The notes under the pieces were generated by a model. That model was given only the letters and a program-made list of their open reading frames with translations. It was not told the DNA's origin and ran no database searches. Positions 27,413 to 36,223 of a stretch of 64,000 nt of DNA are shown in pieces. How positions within the stretch are numbered: position 1 is the stretch's first letter; the number at the start of each line of letters is the position of its first letter. The stretch spans positions 124,001 to 188,000 of the forward strand of contig NZ_JAPDPI010000003.1 in NCBI RefSeq assembly GCF_026013615.1, given 5' to 3'. A program made the position numbers and the translations under genes. Source of the DNA: Plebeiibacterium marinum. GTDB lineage: Bacteria; Bacteroidota; Bacteroidia; Bacteroidales; Marinilabiliaceae.

Positions 27413-28423
27413 CTATACTTCAAGCACTAATTCTACTTTATATTCCTGGTCATTGTTATTAATCTGAAGATGGTATTGATCCTGATAAATAATATCCAGC
27501 CTATGTTTTACATTTTTAATACCAAGGCCACTACCTGCGATACTTTTCCCTGTTACAGGAACACTATTCTCAATGGAAAAAAACAATTCATTATGAACAT
27601 GCTTTATATCAATATGAACATACGCATCCTCAACCTCTTCTATTTTACTGTATTTAAAAGCATTTTCAATAAACGGGATAAACAGCATAGGTGCTACTTC
27701 AATTGAATCGATATTTGCCCCCATATTAAACTGAATATTCTGTACGTGTTCAGATTTCATCTGTTGAAATGCCATGAAGTTCTCAATATATTTTATTTCC
27801 TGTAATAACTTTACTTTATCCTTATTGCAATCATAAAACACATAACGGAGCATTTCTGAAAGCTTCAACACGCTTTCCGGAGCATTTTGCTTTTGCATAT
27901 AGGTTAATGAGTATATGTTATTTAGGGCATTAAATATAAAATGCGGATTAATTTGTGCCTTTAAGAGCTTTAATTCGGTCTTTAATTTTTCCTCATTCAG
28001 TAGTTTTTCATTTTCCTTTAATTGCGTGGTTTGTTCCATTAAGCTAACAGAGGTAGCCGCAAAAAAAGCCAGGTAAAACTGCATAAAAAGTCTCATAAAA
28101 AGGAAAGCAACCGGAGGTAATTCTTTACCCTCTTCATGAAAAAACTCAAAGGACAGGTACTCCCCTGCAACAACTATTGTTGTGATTAAAACAATATAAC
28201 CAAATGAGATTAAAAAGTACTTATTCTTTTGATGATAGTATTTGGGAAAGAAGTAATATACTACAGCATAATATATCAAACCCAAACACAACACATTATA
28301 TCCCCCAATAACAAAAGCCTTTAATGCAGTGGAAAAAAAATAAATCATATTAAAATAGATTACAAATAAAGCAACCCACACTATTATTTGCATCCAGTGT
28401 TTTTTCCTAATTTTATATCTCAC
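27413..28423 (-). CDS. LytS-type sensor histidine kinase
   Basis: A 336-residue kinase. Four hydrophobic helices fill residues about 10-125 with no large sensor loop. A short coiled coil (EKLLNEEKLKTELKLLKAQI) leads to the His_kinase domain with the phosphoacceptor H161 in INPHFIFNALNN. An ATPase domain follows (PMLFIPFIENAFKYSK and GSGLGIKNVKHRLDIIY). The start is GTG at 28423; an ATG at 28393 would remove ten basic residues. It lies 109 bp upstream of the LytTR regulator gene on the same strand. Confidence 0.9.
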   Translation of the reverse strand: MRYKIRKKHWMQIIVWVALFVIYFNMIYFFSTALKAFVIGGYNVLCLGLIYYAVVYYFFPKYYHQKNKYFLISFGYIVLITTIVVAGEYLSFEFFHEEGKELPPVAFLFMRLFMQFYLAFFAATSVSLMEQTTQLKENEKLLNEEKLKTELKLLKAQINPHFIFNALNNIYSLTYMQKQNAPESVLKLSEMLRYVFYDCNKDKVKLLQEIKYIENFMAFQQMKSEHVQNIQFNMGANIDSIEVAPMLFIPFIENAFKYSKIEEVEDAYVHIDIKHVHNELFFSIENSVPVTGKSIAGSGLGIKNVKHRLDIIYQDQYHLQINNNDQEYKVELVLEV

Positions 28424-28549
28424 TTCTTTTAAAATTTTTCCGGTTTAAATTATCTATAAATTGAGATTATACCTTCCTTAAATACTCACTCAAACCAAAC
28501 AACATGTTATTTAATATGCTATATCGTGTTGGCATGAAAAGTCCAATTT

Positions 28550-28709
28550 CTTCCTCCTCACACCCTCTGACTATCCCAAATAAAAGTTCGGGACAGGCTC
28601 GAAAGGGAGAAACGTCAACCCAAACATAGCGAGGGTTTTCCCCTTTAGGGGCCAGGGGGTGAGCGATTGGATTTTTAATAGTTCCAGGAGTTTTCTTGCT
28701 GACACTAAA
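28550..28709. repeat. degenerate copy of a palindromic intergenic element
   Basis: This part of the 28424-29098 gap shares several blocks with 28828-28978: TTTTCCCCTTTAGGGG, a G-rich block (CAGGGGGTGAG), and the right end AGTTTTCTTGC (28689-28699) followed two bases later by ACACTAAA. Its left end is diverged. No coding function is visible; the short open frames here only track the repeat. Confidence 0.6.
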
Positions 28710-28827
28710 CCACAAATCTATTCAACCTGTTTCAAATTCATAAATAAAATATACAAAAACATCAGATTTTCACTCAAACAGCCTTAAATACGATACAAGA
28801 AGATGCTCTTACATTTAAATAGTTCCT

Positions 28828-28968
28828 GCAAGAAAACTCATGATTCCTACACTCACCCCTTTGATTCCCCTAAAGGGGAAAACGCCAACGCACTGTGCGG
28901 AAGCATCTTCCCCTTTAGGGGACTGAGGGGTGTGGGTGGACTAACAAAAATTTCAGCAGTTTTCTTGC
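28828..28968. repeat. MITE-like palindromic element with terminal inverted repeats
   Basis: A 141-bp element bounded by perfect 11-bp inverted repeats, GCAAGAAAACT (28828-28838) and AGTTTTCTTGC (28958-28968). Inside, CACTCACCCCT and TTCCCCTAAAGGGGAA on the left mirror TTCCCCTTTAGGGGA and AGGGGTGTGGGTG on the right, so nearly the whole element can fold on itself. It has no open frame that looks real. It lies between the LytS gene and the efflux operon promoter. Confidence 0.7.
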
Positions 28969-29098
28969 CAACACTAAATAGGGCAAAACCGTCTTTGGTA
29001 TATCAAATCCATATGTTCGTTCATAAAATTTTAGTTTCCCTGTTCTCTAATATAGTTTTGTTTTGAATTATAATGACTTTACATAAAACAAAATAAAC

Positions 29099-30214
29099 AT
29101 GAAAAAGAAGATATTTAGCATCATTGGGGGAATTGCTATCATTGTTGCCTCCATAGCACTATCTGGATACTTAATAAATTCAAAGCCAGCCCCTAGGAAA
29201 GATAAACAAAAACATAACACCATGAATGTTAAGGCAGGTCAGGTTAAATATTCTGACATTGAAACAGCCATGAATTACAGGGGCAGGATTTCAGCTTTTA
29301 ACACGGTAGATTTAACGGCTGAAGTTTCAGGTCGTATTTTACAGGGTGATATTCTTTTTAAAGAAGGCGAGGCATTTAAAAAGAATGATGTAATTGTAAA
29401 AATTTACAAAGAGGATGCGGTGGCAACCCACAAAGCTGGCATCAGCAGTTTTCTTCAAACCCTGGCACAAATCCTGCCTGACATAAAAGTTGACTTCCCT
29501 GACAAATTTGAAAAGTGGAATAGCTTTTTTGTCGCCATTGATCCGGAGAAGCCTTTGCCAGAGCTTCCTAAGATTGACTCAAACCAGGAAAAGGTGTTTT
29601 TATCTGCCAACAACGTACTAACCCAGTATTACAACCTTCAAAACCAGGAAATTGATTTGGCAAAGCATACTATTGTTGCACCTTTTGACGGTACTTTAAA
29701 AAGCGTAAACAAACAAATAGGTTCTGCAGCAACTACAGGTTCATCGTTGGCAACCTTAATCCGGTCGGATAAACTGGAAGTGGCTGTTCCTGTATTTACT
29801 AACGATTTAAAATGGATACAGAAAGGAACTGCCGCCACATTGACCAATAAATATGGCGAAAAAACTATAATCAATATTTCACGAATCTCAGGTTATGTGG
29901 ATGAAGAAACCCAATCGGTGAATGTATACCTGACCATTTATCCTTCAAGCACTATGAAGTTATTGGAAGGGGAATATGTTGACATTACTTTTAAAGGACA
30001 AACCGTTAATGGGTTTGAAATACCAAGAGAAGCAATTATTGACAATTCTTATGTATATACCTTAGAAGATGGAAAACTATTAAAAACCCGTATTGATATA
30101 ATACGTTCACTAAGCGACTCCTATATTATCAGTGGCATTCCAGTTGATAAAACAATTGTTACCGAGTCGTTAACTTCAATCAGTTCTAATGTTGAATACA
30201 TTGCACGTAACTAA
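29099..30214 (+). CDS. RND efflux periplasmic adaptor
   Basis: A 371-residue membrane fusion protein. The N-terminal anchor is about 5-26 (FSIIGGIAIIVASIALSGYL). The first lipoyl half (TAEVSGRILQGDILFKEGEA) is followed by an unusually proline-rich hairpin (about 120-185) and the second lipoyl half (APFDGTLKSVNKQIGSAATT), then beta-barrel and membrane-proximal domains. It should link the pump 17 bp downstream to the TolC protein. A possible -7 box TAGTTTTG lies at 29053-29060. The nearby LytS/LytTR pair is divergent and the likely controller. Confidence 0.9.
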   Translation: MKKKIFSIIGGIAIIVASIALSGYLINSKPAPRKDKQKHNTMNVKAGQVKYSDIETAMNYRGRISAFNTVDLTAEVSGRILQGDILFKEGEAFKKNDVIVKIYKEDAVATHKAGISSFLQTLAQILPDIKVDFPDKFEKWNSFFVAIDPEKPLPELPKIDSNQEKVFLSANNVLTQYYNLQNQEIDLAKHTIVAPFDGTLKSVNKQIGSAATTGSSLATLIRSDKLEVAVPVFTNDLKWIQKGTAATLTNKYGEKTIINISRISGYVDEETQSVNVYLTIYPSSTMKLLEGEYVDITFKGQTVNGFEIPREAIIDNSYVYTLEDGKLLKTRIDIIRSLSDSYIISGIPVDKTIVTESLTSISSNVEYIARN

Positions 30215-30231
30215 ATATTGAACCATAACAA

Positions 30232-33200
30232 ATGAAAAATATATTATCACAATTTGTAAAATATCCTTTTTATGGGAAAATGGTGATTGTCATCCTTGGG
30301 TTGATTGGCTATATCTCCATGACTCAAATGAAGAAGGCCACGTTCCCACTGGTGGAATCAAAAACAATAACTGTTTCTGTTGCCTACCCGGGGGCTACCC
30401 CTAAAGAAATGGATGAAGGTATTACCTCTTTGGTAGAAAACAGCCTGAGGGGAATTTCCGGCATTAAGGAGTTTTCTTCCACTTCGAGCGAAGGCTCGGC
30501 AAGCATTACCGTAACTGCGCGAAACGGTTACGACATGGATGAACTGCTTTCGGATGTAAAAAATGCGGTAGACGGAATTTCCAACTTCCCTTCCAATGCA
30601 GAACGTCCTATTGTTTCAAAAAGCAGGGCCCGTGATATGGCAATGTTTATGTCCTTATCTGCCGAATCAGATAACGTGCTGGACTTAAACAAGATGGCCA
30701 ACAAAGTAGAGGATGACCTTTTAGCTACGGGAAAAATCTCTCAGATTAGCATATATGGCGTTCCAAATAACCTGGAATTAGCTGTGGAGATTAACGAAAC
30801 TCAGCTTCGCAGATATAACCTGGCTATAAATGATGTTCAAACTGCCATAAGCCAGAATAACCTGGACGCTTCCGGAGGAACAATCAGGAATCCCCGGGAA
30901 CAAATAAAGATTATCAGCCGCCAAAAATCCATCAAACCAACGGATATTGAAAAAATTGTTATTAAAGCCAATGAAAACGGACAACCCATAACTATTGGCG
31001 ACGTTGCCTCTGTAAAGCTTCAGGTTCCTGAGGACCCAAGCAATGGCTATGTTAACAAAAAACCCAGTGTTACTTTGTTGGTGCAAAAGCTGAATTCTGA
31101 AGATCTGGAAAACATATCAAATATTGTAAAGGACTATATTGAAGAATTCAACGACGCTCATGATGATTTCCGTATTGAAGTAAGAATGGACTTCCTGGAT
31201 ATTATTGACGGCCAATTAAATATATTAATAGAAAATGGGCTGCAAGGAGTATTTTTAGTGGTACTATTATTATCCTTGCTATTAAATATCCGTTTAAGTT
31301 TATGGGTGGCATGGGGTATCCCGGCTTCATTTTTAGGCATGTTTATTATTGGAAATATGCTCGGCCTAACCATGAACCTGATCAGCCTTTTTGGTATGAT
31401 ATTAATTGTAGGTATTTTGGTTGATGATGGTGTTGTAATAGGCGAAAACATTTTTACCCACTTTGAGATGGGCAAATCGCCACGAAGAGCTGCTATTGAA
31501 GGAACTCTCGAAGTGCTTCCTGCTGTATTTACTTCGGTTACCACAACAATGATTGCTTTTAGTCCGCTATTTGTCATCGAAGGCCAAATGGAGGTGATGT
31601 ACGAAATGGCTTTTGTTGTAGTAGTGTGTCTGGCCATATCTCTTTTAGAGGGAATGTTTGTTTTACCCGGACACCTGGCAAATCCTAAAGTACTCAAACC
31701 AAACAGGGAAACTTCGTTATATGGTAAGCTCCGTGCTTTTATCGATAAAAAACTGGAGGCCTTTAAAAACAAAATTTATGCCCCTTTCTTAGACTGGGTT
31801 TTATCTCATCGGGGAATTGCCATGGCATCCATCACCGGATTATTTATTATTACAGGTGGACTAGTAGCAGGTGGTATTATTGGGTTTACTTTTTTCCCGG
31901 GTTCACCTTCTGATATGTTTTCAATTGACCTGGCGCTAAAACCGGGTGTTAATGAACAAATCACAAAGAAAATTTTATTTGATATTGAAGACAAAGCCTG
32001 GGAAGCCAATAAGGAGTTAATGAAGGAACAAGGCGACACGATATCCTATATTTCGGCCATGAGTATTTCAATGGGAAGCTCATTCTCCGGAACAGAAAGA
32101 GGAACCAATGCAGGTATGATACGGGTGTTCCTAAATCCTTTGGAAGAAACCCAGGTTTCGGATGAGACTATTAAAAAAGCCATAGCTGAAAAAGTTGGAA
32201 AAATTCCTGAAGCCTATAAGTTTGCCGTTGGTGCATCAAACCGTTTTGGAGCACCGGTTTCCATTAGTTTATTAGGTTATGATGCCGAGGAACTGGAAAA
32301 AGCTAAGGAAGAGCTGGAAATTCAATTGGCCCAAATGCCTGCTTTATTCAACATTACCGATAACAGCCAGTTGGGAAGTCAGGAACTAAGGTTGACCCTA
32401 AAACCAGAAGCTTATGCACTGGGGTTAACGCTACAAAGTTTGATGAATGAAGTACGTCAGGGATTTTACGGAGCTTTGGCTCAACGTATTCAGGAAGGTA
32501 AAGATGAAATTTGGGTTTACGTAAGATATCCAAGAGACAACCGGCAGACTGTTGGTCAACTGGAAAATATGGTTATCCATACGTCTAAAGGAGATTTCCC
32601 ATTGGGAACTATTGCTGAAATCAGCACTGCCCGAAGTTTAAGCTCCATTAACCATTTTAATGGCCGAAGAGAAGTTAGGGTTGATGCCTATCAAAAAGAC
32701 CAGACACAATCGGTTCCTGATCTTTTAGAGTTTATCAATACCAATATTTTAAGCGAGATTATTAAAAAATATCCTGACATTACTGTAATGCAGCAAGGCC
32801 AGCAAAAAGACAGTAACGAACAAGCCGGTAGTATGGGAATGTATTTTGGTCTGGCCTTTTTAATTATTGTACTGATTATAATGATATACTTCAAGTCCTT
32901 CCGCCAGGGTTTGTTAATTATAATGATGGTTCCGTTAGGGATAATTGGTGCCATTTGGGGGCATGGAATCCATGGACAACCCGTTTCAATGATGAGTCTT
33001 TGGGGTATGGTAGCCCTGTCGGGTGTTGTGATCAATGATGCCATTGTGTTTGTTTCTAAGTTTAACATGAACCTGGAGAGAGGGATGACGCTAATTCCTG
33101 CGGTAAAGGATGCCGGACTATCACGCTTTAGGGCTATCTTTTTAACAACAGTAACCACAACTGGTGGATTGATGCCATTGATCTTGGAAAACAGCCCTGA

Positions 33201-33450
33201 CGCCAGAATGCTAATACCTATGGCAATTGCCTTAGCATATGGTATCTTATTCGGAACCTTATTTATTTTAATAATATTGCCTGTTTTAATTGTTTTAAAC
33301 AATAAAAATATGGTTGCCATTAAAACAATTACATCAAAAGAAGAATTTACACCAGAGTCGCTCGAAACGGCTGTTATCAATGCCAACATTGAAAAAACTC
33401 TTGAAATGAATATGGCTAAAATAATTGATAGCAAACCAACTAATGACTAA
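30232..33450 (+). CDS. RND efflux pump, inner-membrane transporter
   Basis: A 1072-residue RND transporter with TM1 at about 15-31, the paired proton-relay aspartates D398-D399 in GILVDDGVVIGEN, and a mirrored second half (LSGVVINDAIVFVSKFNMNL). The early motif YPGATPKEMDEGITSLVENS is family typical. It differs clearly from the pump at 12626, so this is a separate system rather than a recent duplicate. The C-terminal tail after TM12 (about 1030-1072) is hydrophilic and longer than in many relatives. Substrate unknown. Confidence 0.93.
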   Translation: MKNILSQFVKYPFYGKMVIVILGLIGYISMTQMKKATFPLVESKTITVSVAYPGATPKEMDEGITSLVENSLRGISGIKEFSSTSSEGSASITVTARNGYDMDELLSDVKNAVDGISNFPSNAERPIVSKSRARDMAMFMSLSAESDNVLDLNKMANKVEDDLLATGKISQISIYGVPNNLELAVEINETQLRRYNLAINDVQTAISQNNLDASGGTIRNPREQIKIISRQKSIKPTDIEKIVIKANENGQPITIGDVASVKLQVPEDPSNGYVNKKPSVTLLVQKLNSEDLENISNIVKDYIEEFNDAHDDFRIEVRMDFLDIIDGQLNILIENGLQGVFLVVLLLSLLLNIRLSLWVAWGIPASFLGMFIIGNMLGLTMNLISLFGMILIVGILVDDGVVIGENIFTHFEMGKSPRRAAIEGTLEVLPAVFTSVTTTMIAFSPLFVIEGQMEVMYEMAFVVVVCLAISLLEGMFVLPGHLANPKVLKPNRETSLYGKLRAFIDKKLEAFKNKIYAPFLDWVLSHRGIAMASITGLFIITGGLVAGGIIGFTFFPGSPSDMFSIDLALKPGVNEQITKKILFDIEDKAWEANKELMKEQGDTISYISAMSISMGSSFSGTERGTNAGMIRVFLNPLEETQVSDETIKKAIAEKVGKIPEAYKFAVGASNRFGAPVSISLLGYDAEELEKAKEELEIQLAQMPALFNITDNSQLGSQELRLTLKPEAYALGLTLQSLMNEVRQGFYGALAQRIQEGKDEIWVYVRYPRDNRQTVGQLENMVIHTSKGDFPLGTIAEISTARSLSSINHFNGRREVRVDAYQKDQTQSVPDLLEFINTNILSEIIKKYPDITVMQQGQQKDSNEQAGSMGMYFGLAFLIIVLIIMIYFKSFRQGLLIIMMVPLGIIGAIWGHGIHGQPVSMMSLWGMVALSGVVINDAIVFVSKFNMNLERGMTLIPAVKDAGLSRFRAIFLTTVTTTGGLMPLILENSPDARMLIPMAIALAYGILFGTLFILIILPVLIVLNNKNMVAIKTITSKEEFTPESLETAVINANIEKTLEMNMAKIIDSKPTND

Positions 33451-33477
33451 ATCATTACAGGTTTTACAATAAAAACA

Positions 33478-34779
33478 ATGAATATGATTAAAATTCAGAT
33501 ATTGGCTATTTTGTTCTGCATACTCCCTGTGGGTATGCAGGCTCAAAATACATTGTCCCTTTCGCAGGCCATTGAAATGGGACTACAAAATAACTATGAT
33601 TTAAAAATTACACGTAACGCCGAAAAAATATCCTCAATAAATAACACATGGGGAAATACAGGTGCCTTACCAACAATCAGTTTCAGCACTTCTTTGTCCG
33701 AAGGCTTCAATTACAATGATACCGAAAATTACAGGACTGAAATGATCTCGCCTGAACTTGGACTGAATTGGGTTTTGTTTGATGGCTTTAGTGCAAGAAT
33801 CACCAAAAAGAAGTATGAAGAACTCGAAAACCTGTCGAAAGGTAATACAGCCATTCTGGTTGAAAACACCATACAGGAAATTGTGTCGGCATATAACAAC
33901 TGCATCGTTCAACAAGAACTTGTTAAGGTATACGCTGAATTGATGAACCTTTCTGAAGACAGGTACAACCGAGAGCTACACGCAAAAGACCTGGGCGCTA
34001 ACACAACCTATAACACTCTGTTAGCAAAAACATCCTGGTTAGAAGACAAGTCAACCTACTTGCAACAAAAGGTTGAGTTTGAAAATTCCATTCGCACGCT
34101 CAATTATGCACTAGGAATAAAAGACAATAAGATGTGGGAACTTACATCCGGGATAAAAAGCGACTTGCCGGACTACACCCTATCTGATTTGACTACCAAA
34201 CTATTATCAAACAACACAACACTAAAAAACCAATACATAAACCAGAGCTTACTGGCAAAAGAAACCGCTTTAGCTAAGAGCAATTACCTCCCTTCTTTAA
34301 ACATAAACGGAGGCGTTTCTCATACCAACAGAAATGTATATTACTCCAAAAACTCCATTAATGATAGTAAATCAAATTACTCAGATGTTAATATAGGCTT
34401 AAACCTGTCCTATACTATTTTTAATGGAGGCCAAAGAAAAAGAAGCGTTCAAATTGCCAAAATTGAAGAAGAATCTGCTGTTGTTGAAACAGACCAAATG
34501 AAACACAGTCTGCAAAACCAGCTGTTACAAATATTCAGCACCTATGAGGTTCAAAAAGACCTGGTATTGCTGGCAAACGAGCGTGAAGATGCAGCAAAAT
34601 TAAATATGGATATGGCTGAAGAAAAATTAAAGACCGGAGCAATTGATTCTTTTGACTTCAGGGACATTCAGATAAACTATTTAAATGCTGCTATCCAGAA
34701 ATTAAATGCTATATATAACGTGGTTGAGTCGCAAACGGATTTAGCCAGAATTACCGGTGGTATCATCAATGAATTTTAA
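33478..34779 (+). CDS. TolC-family outer-membrane efflux protein
   Basis: A 433-residue exported protein (signal MNMIKIQILAILFCILPVGM, cut near QAQ) with two outer-membrane efflux domains (LSLSQAIEMGLQNNYDLKIT in the first half; MAEEKLKTGAIDSFDFRDIQ in the second). It completes the tripartite system with the adaptor and pump just upstream. Gene order here (adaptor-pump-TolC) differs from the other efflux operon (TolC-adaptor-pump), another sign of separate origin. It converges on the fucose operon, with a terminator between. Confidence 0.92.
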   Translation: MNMIKIQILAILFCILPVGMQAQNTLSLSQAIEMGLQNNYDLKITRNAEKISSINNTWGNTGALPTISFSTSLSEGFNYNDTENYRTEMISPELGLNWVLFDGFSARITKKKYEELENLSKGNTAILVENTIQEIVSAYNNCIVQQELVKVYAELMNLSEDRYNRELHAKDLGANTTYNTLLAKTSWLEDKSTYLQQKVEFENSIRTLNYALGIKDNKMWELTSGIKSDLPDYTLSDLTTKLLSNNTTLKNQYINQSLLAKETALAKSNYLPSLNINGGVSHTNRNVYYSKNSINDSKSNYSDVNIGLNLSYTIFNGGQRKRSVQIAKIEEESAVVETDQMKHSLQNQLLQIFSTYEVQKDLVLLANEREDAAKLNMDMAEEKLKTGAIDSFDFRDIQINYLNAAIQKLNAIYNVVESQTDLARITGGIINEF

Positions 34780-34844
34780 CAGCATAAATTTTCGTTAGCT
34801 ATTGGGTTGCAAATGAGAGTATATATCTTAATGGCGATTCAGCG

Positions 34845-34883
34845 AAAAAAATCTTGATAGGGAAACTTCAATTCCCTATCAAG
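34845..34883 (-). terminator. rho-independent terminator of the fucose operon
   Basis: CTTGATAGGGAA (34853-34864) and TTCCCTATCAAG (34872-34883) form a perfect 12-bp stem with a 7-nt loop. On the minus strand it is followed by a run of seven T (A-run at 34845-34851). It lies 15 bp after the aldolase stop and may also stop plus-strand read-through from the efflux operon. Confidence 0.9.
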
Positions 34884-34897
34884 AAACAACTTATCAT

Positions 34898-36190
34898 CTA
34901 AAAAAACGCTCTTCGTAATTCATCAATTTCCTCATCATTCATAGGAGCAAAATCACCTAATGAAGTCCCCATAACCAATGACTTAGCACTAAATTCTGCC
35001 ACTTCAAGACGGTCAAATGCCTGCAATAAAGAACCTCCGGTCATTAATACAGAATCGTTTTCGATGATGATACCCGGATTTGCTGTTGATATTTTTCCCG
35101 GGATCGTTTCATTTCCGGTGAAGTGCGACCCAAATGGCACATTCTCCATATCCTGTAAGAAAATCCAGCTTTCAGGAATCGTTCTTACATCCAGTTTTTT
35201 ATGCACCACCCCATAGGCCATCAGGTATTCAGGCTGCGTAAGGATGATGGCATTGATTTCCGGATGCATCTCGTATATTTTTTGGTGCAGCCAGGTGGAA
35301 CGGCTAGGTACTTTTCCAGCCTCACATTTACCTTCCTTAATTTGAACGATATCTTTTGCCTGTATATCCCAGCGAGTGGCATCAGTTGGGGTAATTAAAA
35401 AATCATTCCCCTTCCAACGTACAGAAATAGTTCCATATGAACTCATCATTAAGCCCTGGTCACAGGCCCTTCGAACCATACCTTTAATTTGCTGACGGAT
35501 CTCTTTTTCATCAGAGGTGTATTCAACATCTGCCATTTTAGGATGATCGGTAGGGATTTGATTATTAAAACTATAAATCTGTTCCTCAGTAAGAAACTTA
35601 GGTTCTCCAATAATCTTGGAGTTGATTAATGTTCTACACGCAAACTCTAAGGTTTCAAAACGCTCGTAAGCTTTAATGATATCTTTACCCCCGACAACCG
35701 CTCCATGATTTTCCATGATTACAGAATCAAAACCCTTTTTAAACTGGTCTGAGATAGAATTTCCCAGTTCATTACTTCCGGGAATAAAGTATTTGGCATA
35801 TCCTATGGGACCACACACATACTTCACCTGTGGAATGACATTGGTATTCGGAATCTGACGAACAATACTAAAAGCAACCAATGCCGGCGGATGTGCATGT
35901 ACAACAGATTTAATATCCGGACGCTCTACATATATGGCCTTATGAAAAGGATATTCCATAGAGGGTTTATGAGGCCCTACTATTGTTCCATCGGCTTTAA
36001 CACACATAATATCTTCAGGCTTTAATGATCCTTTATCAACCCCTGAAGGCGTAACCCACATATCCCCGCTCTCATCCATAATTGAAAGGTTTCCACCTGA
36101 TGTTGTGGTTAATCCTTTTTTGTAAATACGGTTAATGATCATGATAATCTGATCACGAGGATGCAATAAATTTAAATTTCTAACAGACAT
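34898..36190 (-). CDS. class II aldolase, tandem two-domain (L-fuculose-1-phosphate aldolase role)
   Basis: A 430-residue protein made of two aldolase/adducin domains, about 1-215 and 225-430. Domain 1 keeps the catalytic set of class II fuculose-phosphate aldolase: SGGNLS, E79 in KPSMEYPFH, the zinc histidines H98 and H100 in VVHAHPP, and H162 in MENHGAVVGG. Domain 2 keeps the fold but has LTQPEY in place of HAHPP, ENDSVLMTGG in place of ENHG, and no acid at the E79 position, so it should not bind zinc. Known FucA is about 215 residues. In the operon it would split fuculose-1-phosphate into dihydroxyacetone phosphate and lactaldehyde. The second domain may be structural or regulatory. Confidence 0.85.
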   Translation of the reverse strand: MSVRNLNLLHPRDQIIMIINRIYKKGLTTTSGGNLSIMDESGDMWVTPSGVDKGSLKPEDIMCVKADGTIVGPHKPSMEYPFHKAIYVERPDIKSVVHAHPPALVAFSIVRQIPNTNVIPQVKYVCGPIGYAKYFIPGSNELGNSISDQFKKGFDSVIMENHGAVVGGKDIIKAYERFETLEFACRTLINSKIIGEPKFLTEEQIYSFNNQIPTDHPKMADVEYTSDEKEIRQQIKGMVRRACDQGLMMSSYGTISVRWKGNDFLITPTDATRWDIQAKDIVQIKEGKCEAGKVPSRSTWLHQKIYEMHPEINAIILTQPEYLMAYGVVHKKLDVRTIPESWIFLQDMENVPFGSHFTGNETIPGKISTANPGIIIENDSVLMTGGSLLQAFDRLEVAEFSAKSLVMGTSLGDFAPMNDEEIDELRRAFF

Positions 36191-36223
36191 CGTCTTATTT
36201 TTGATATTAATAATTTCAACACA

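Noticed and set aside
28467-29066. Two open frames of 82 and 87 codons between LytS and the efflux operon
   Set aside because: Their sequence follows the palindromic repeats (proline- and glycine-rich runs from CCCC/GGGG), not a protein family.
31158-31772. 204-codon antisense open frame inside the second RND pump gene
   Set aside because: The RND frame on the opposite strand is unmistakable; the antisense frame is a codon-bias shadow.
32691-33434. 247-codon antisense open frame inside the second RND pump gene
   Set aside because: A shadow of the transmembrane codons of the pump; its apparent hydrophobicity comes from the complementary strand.
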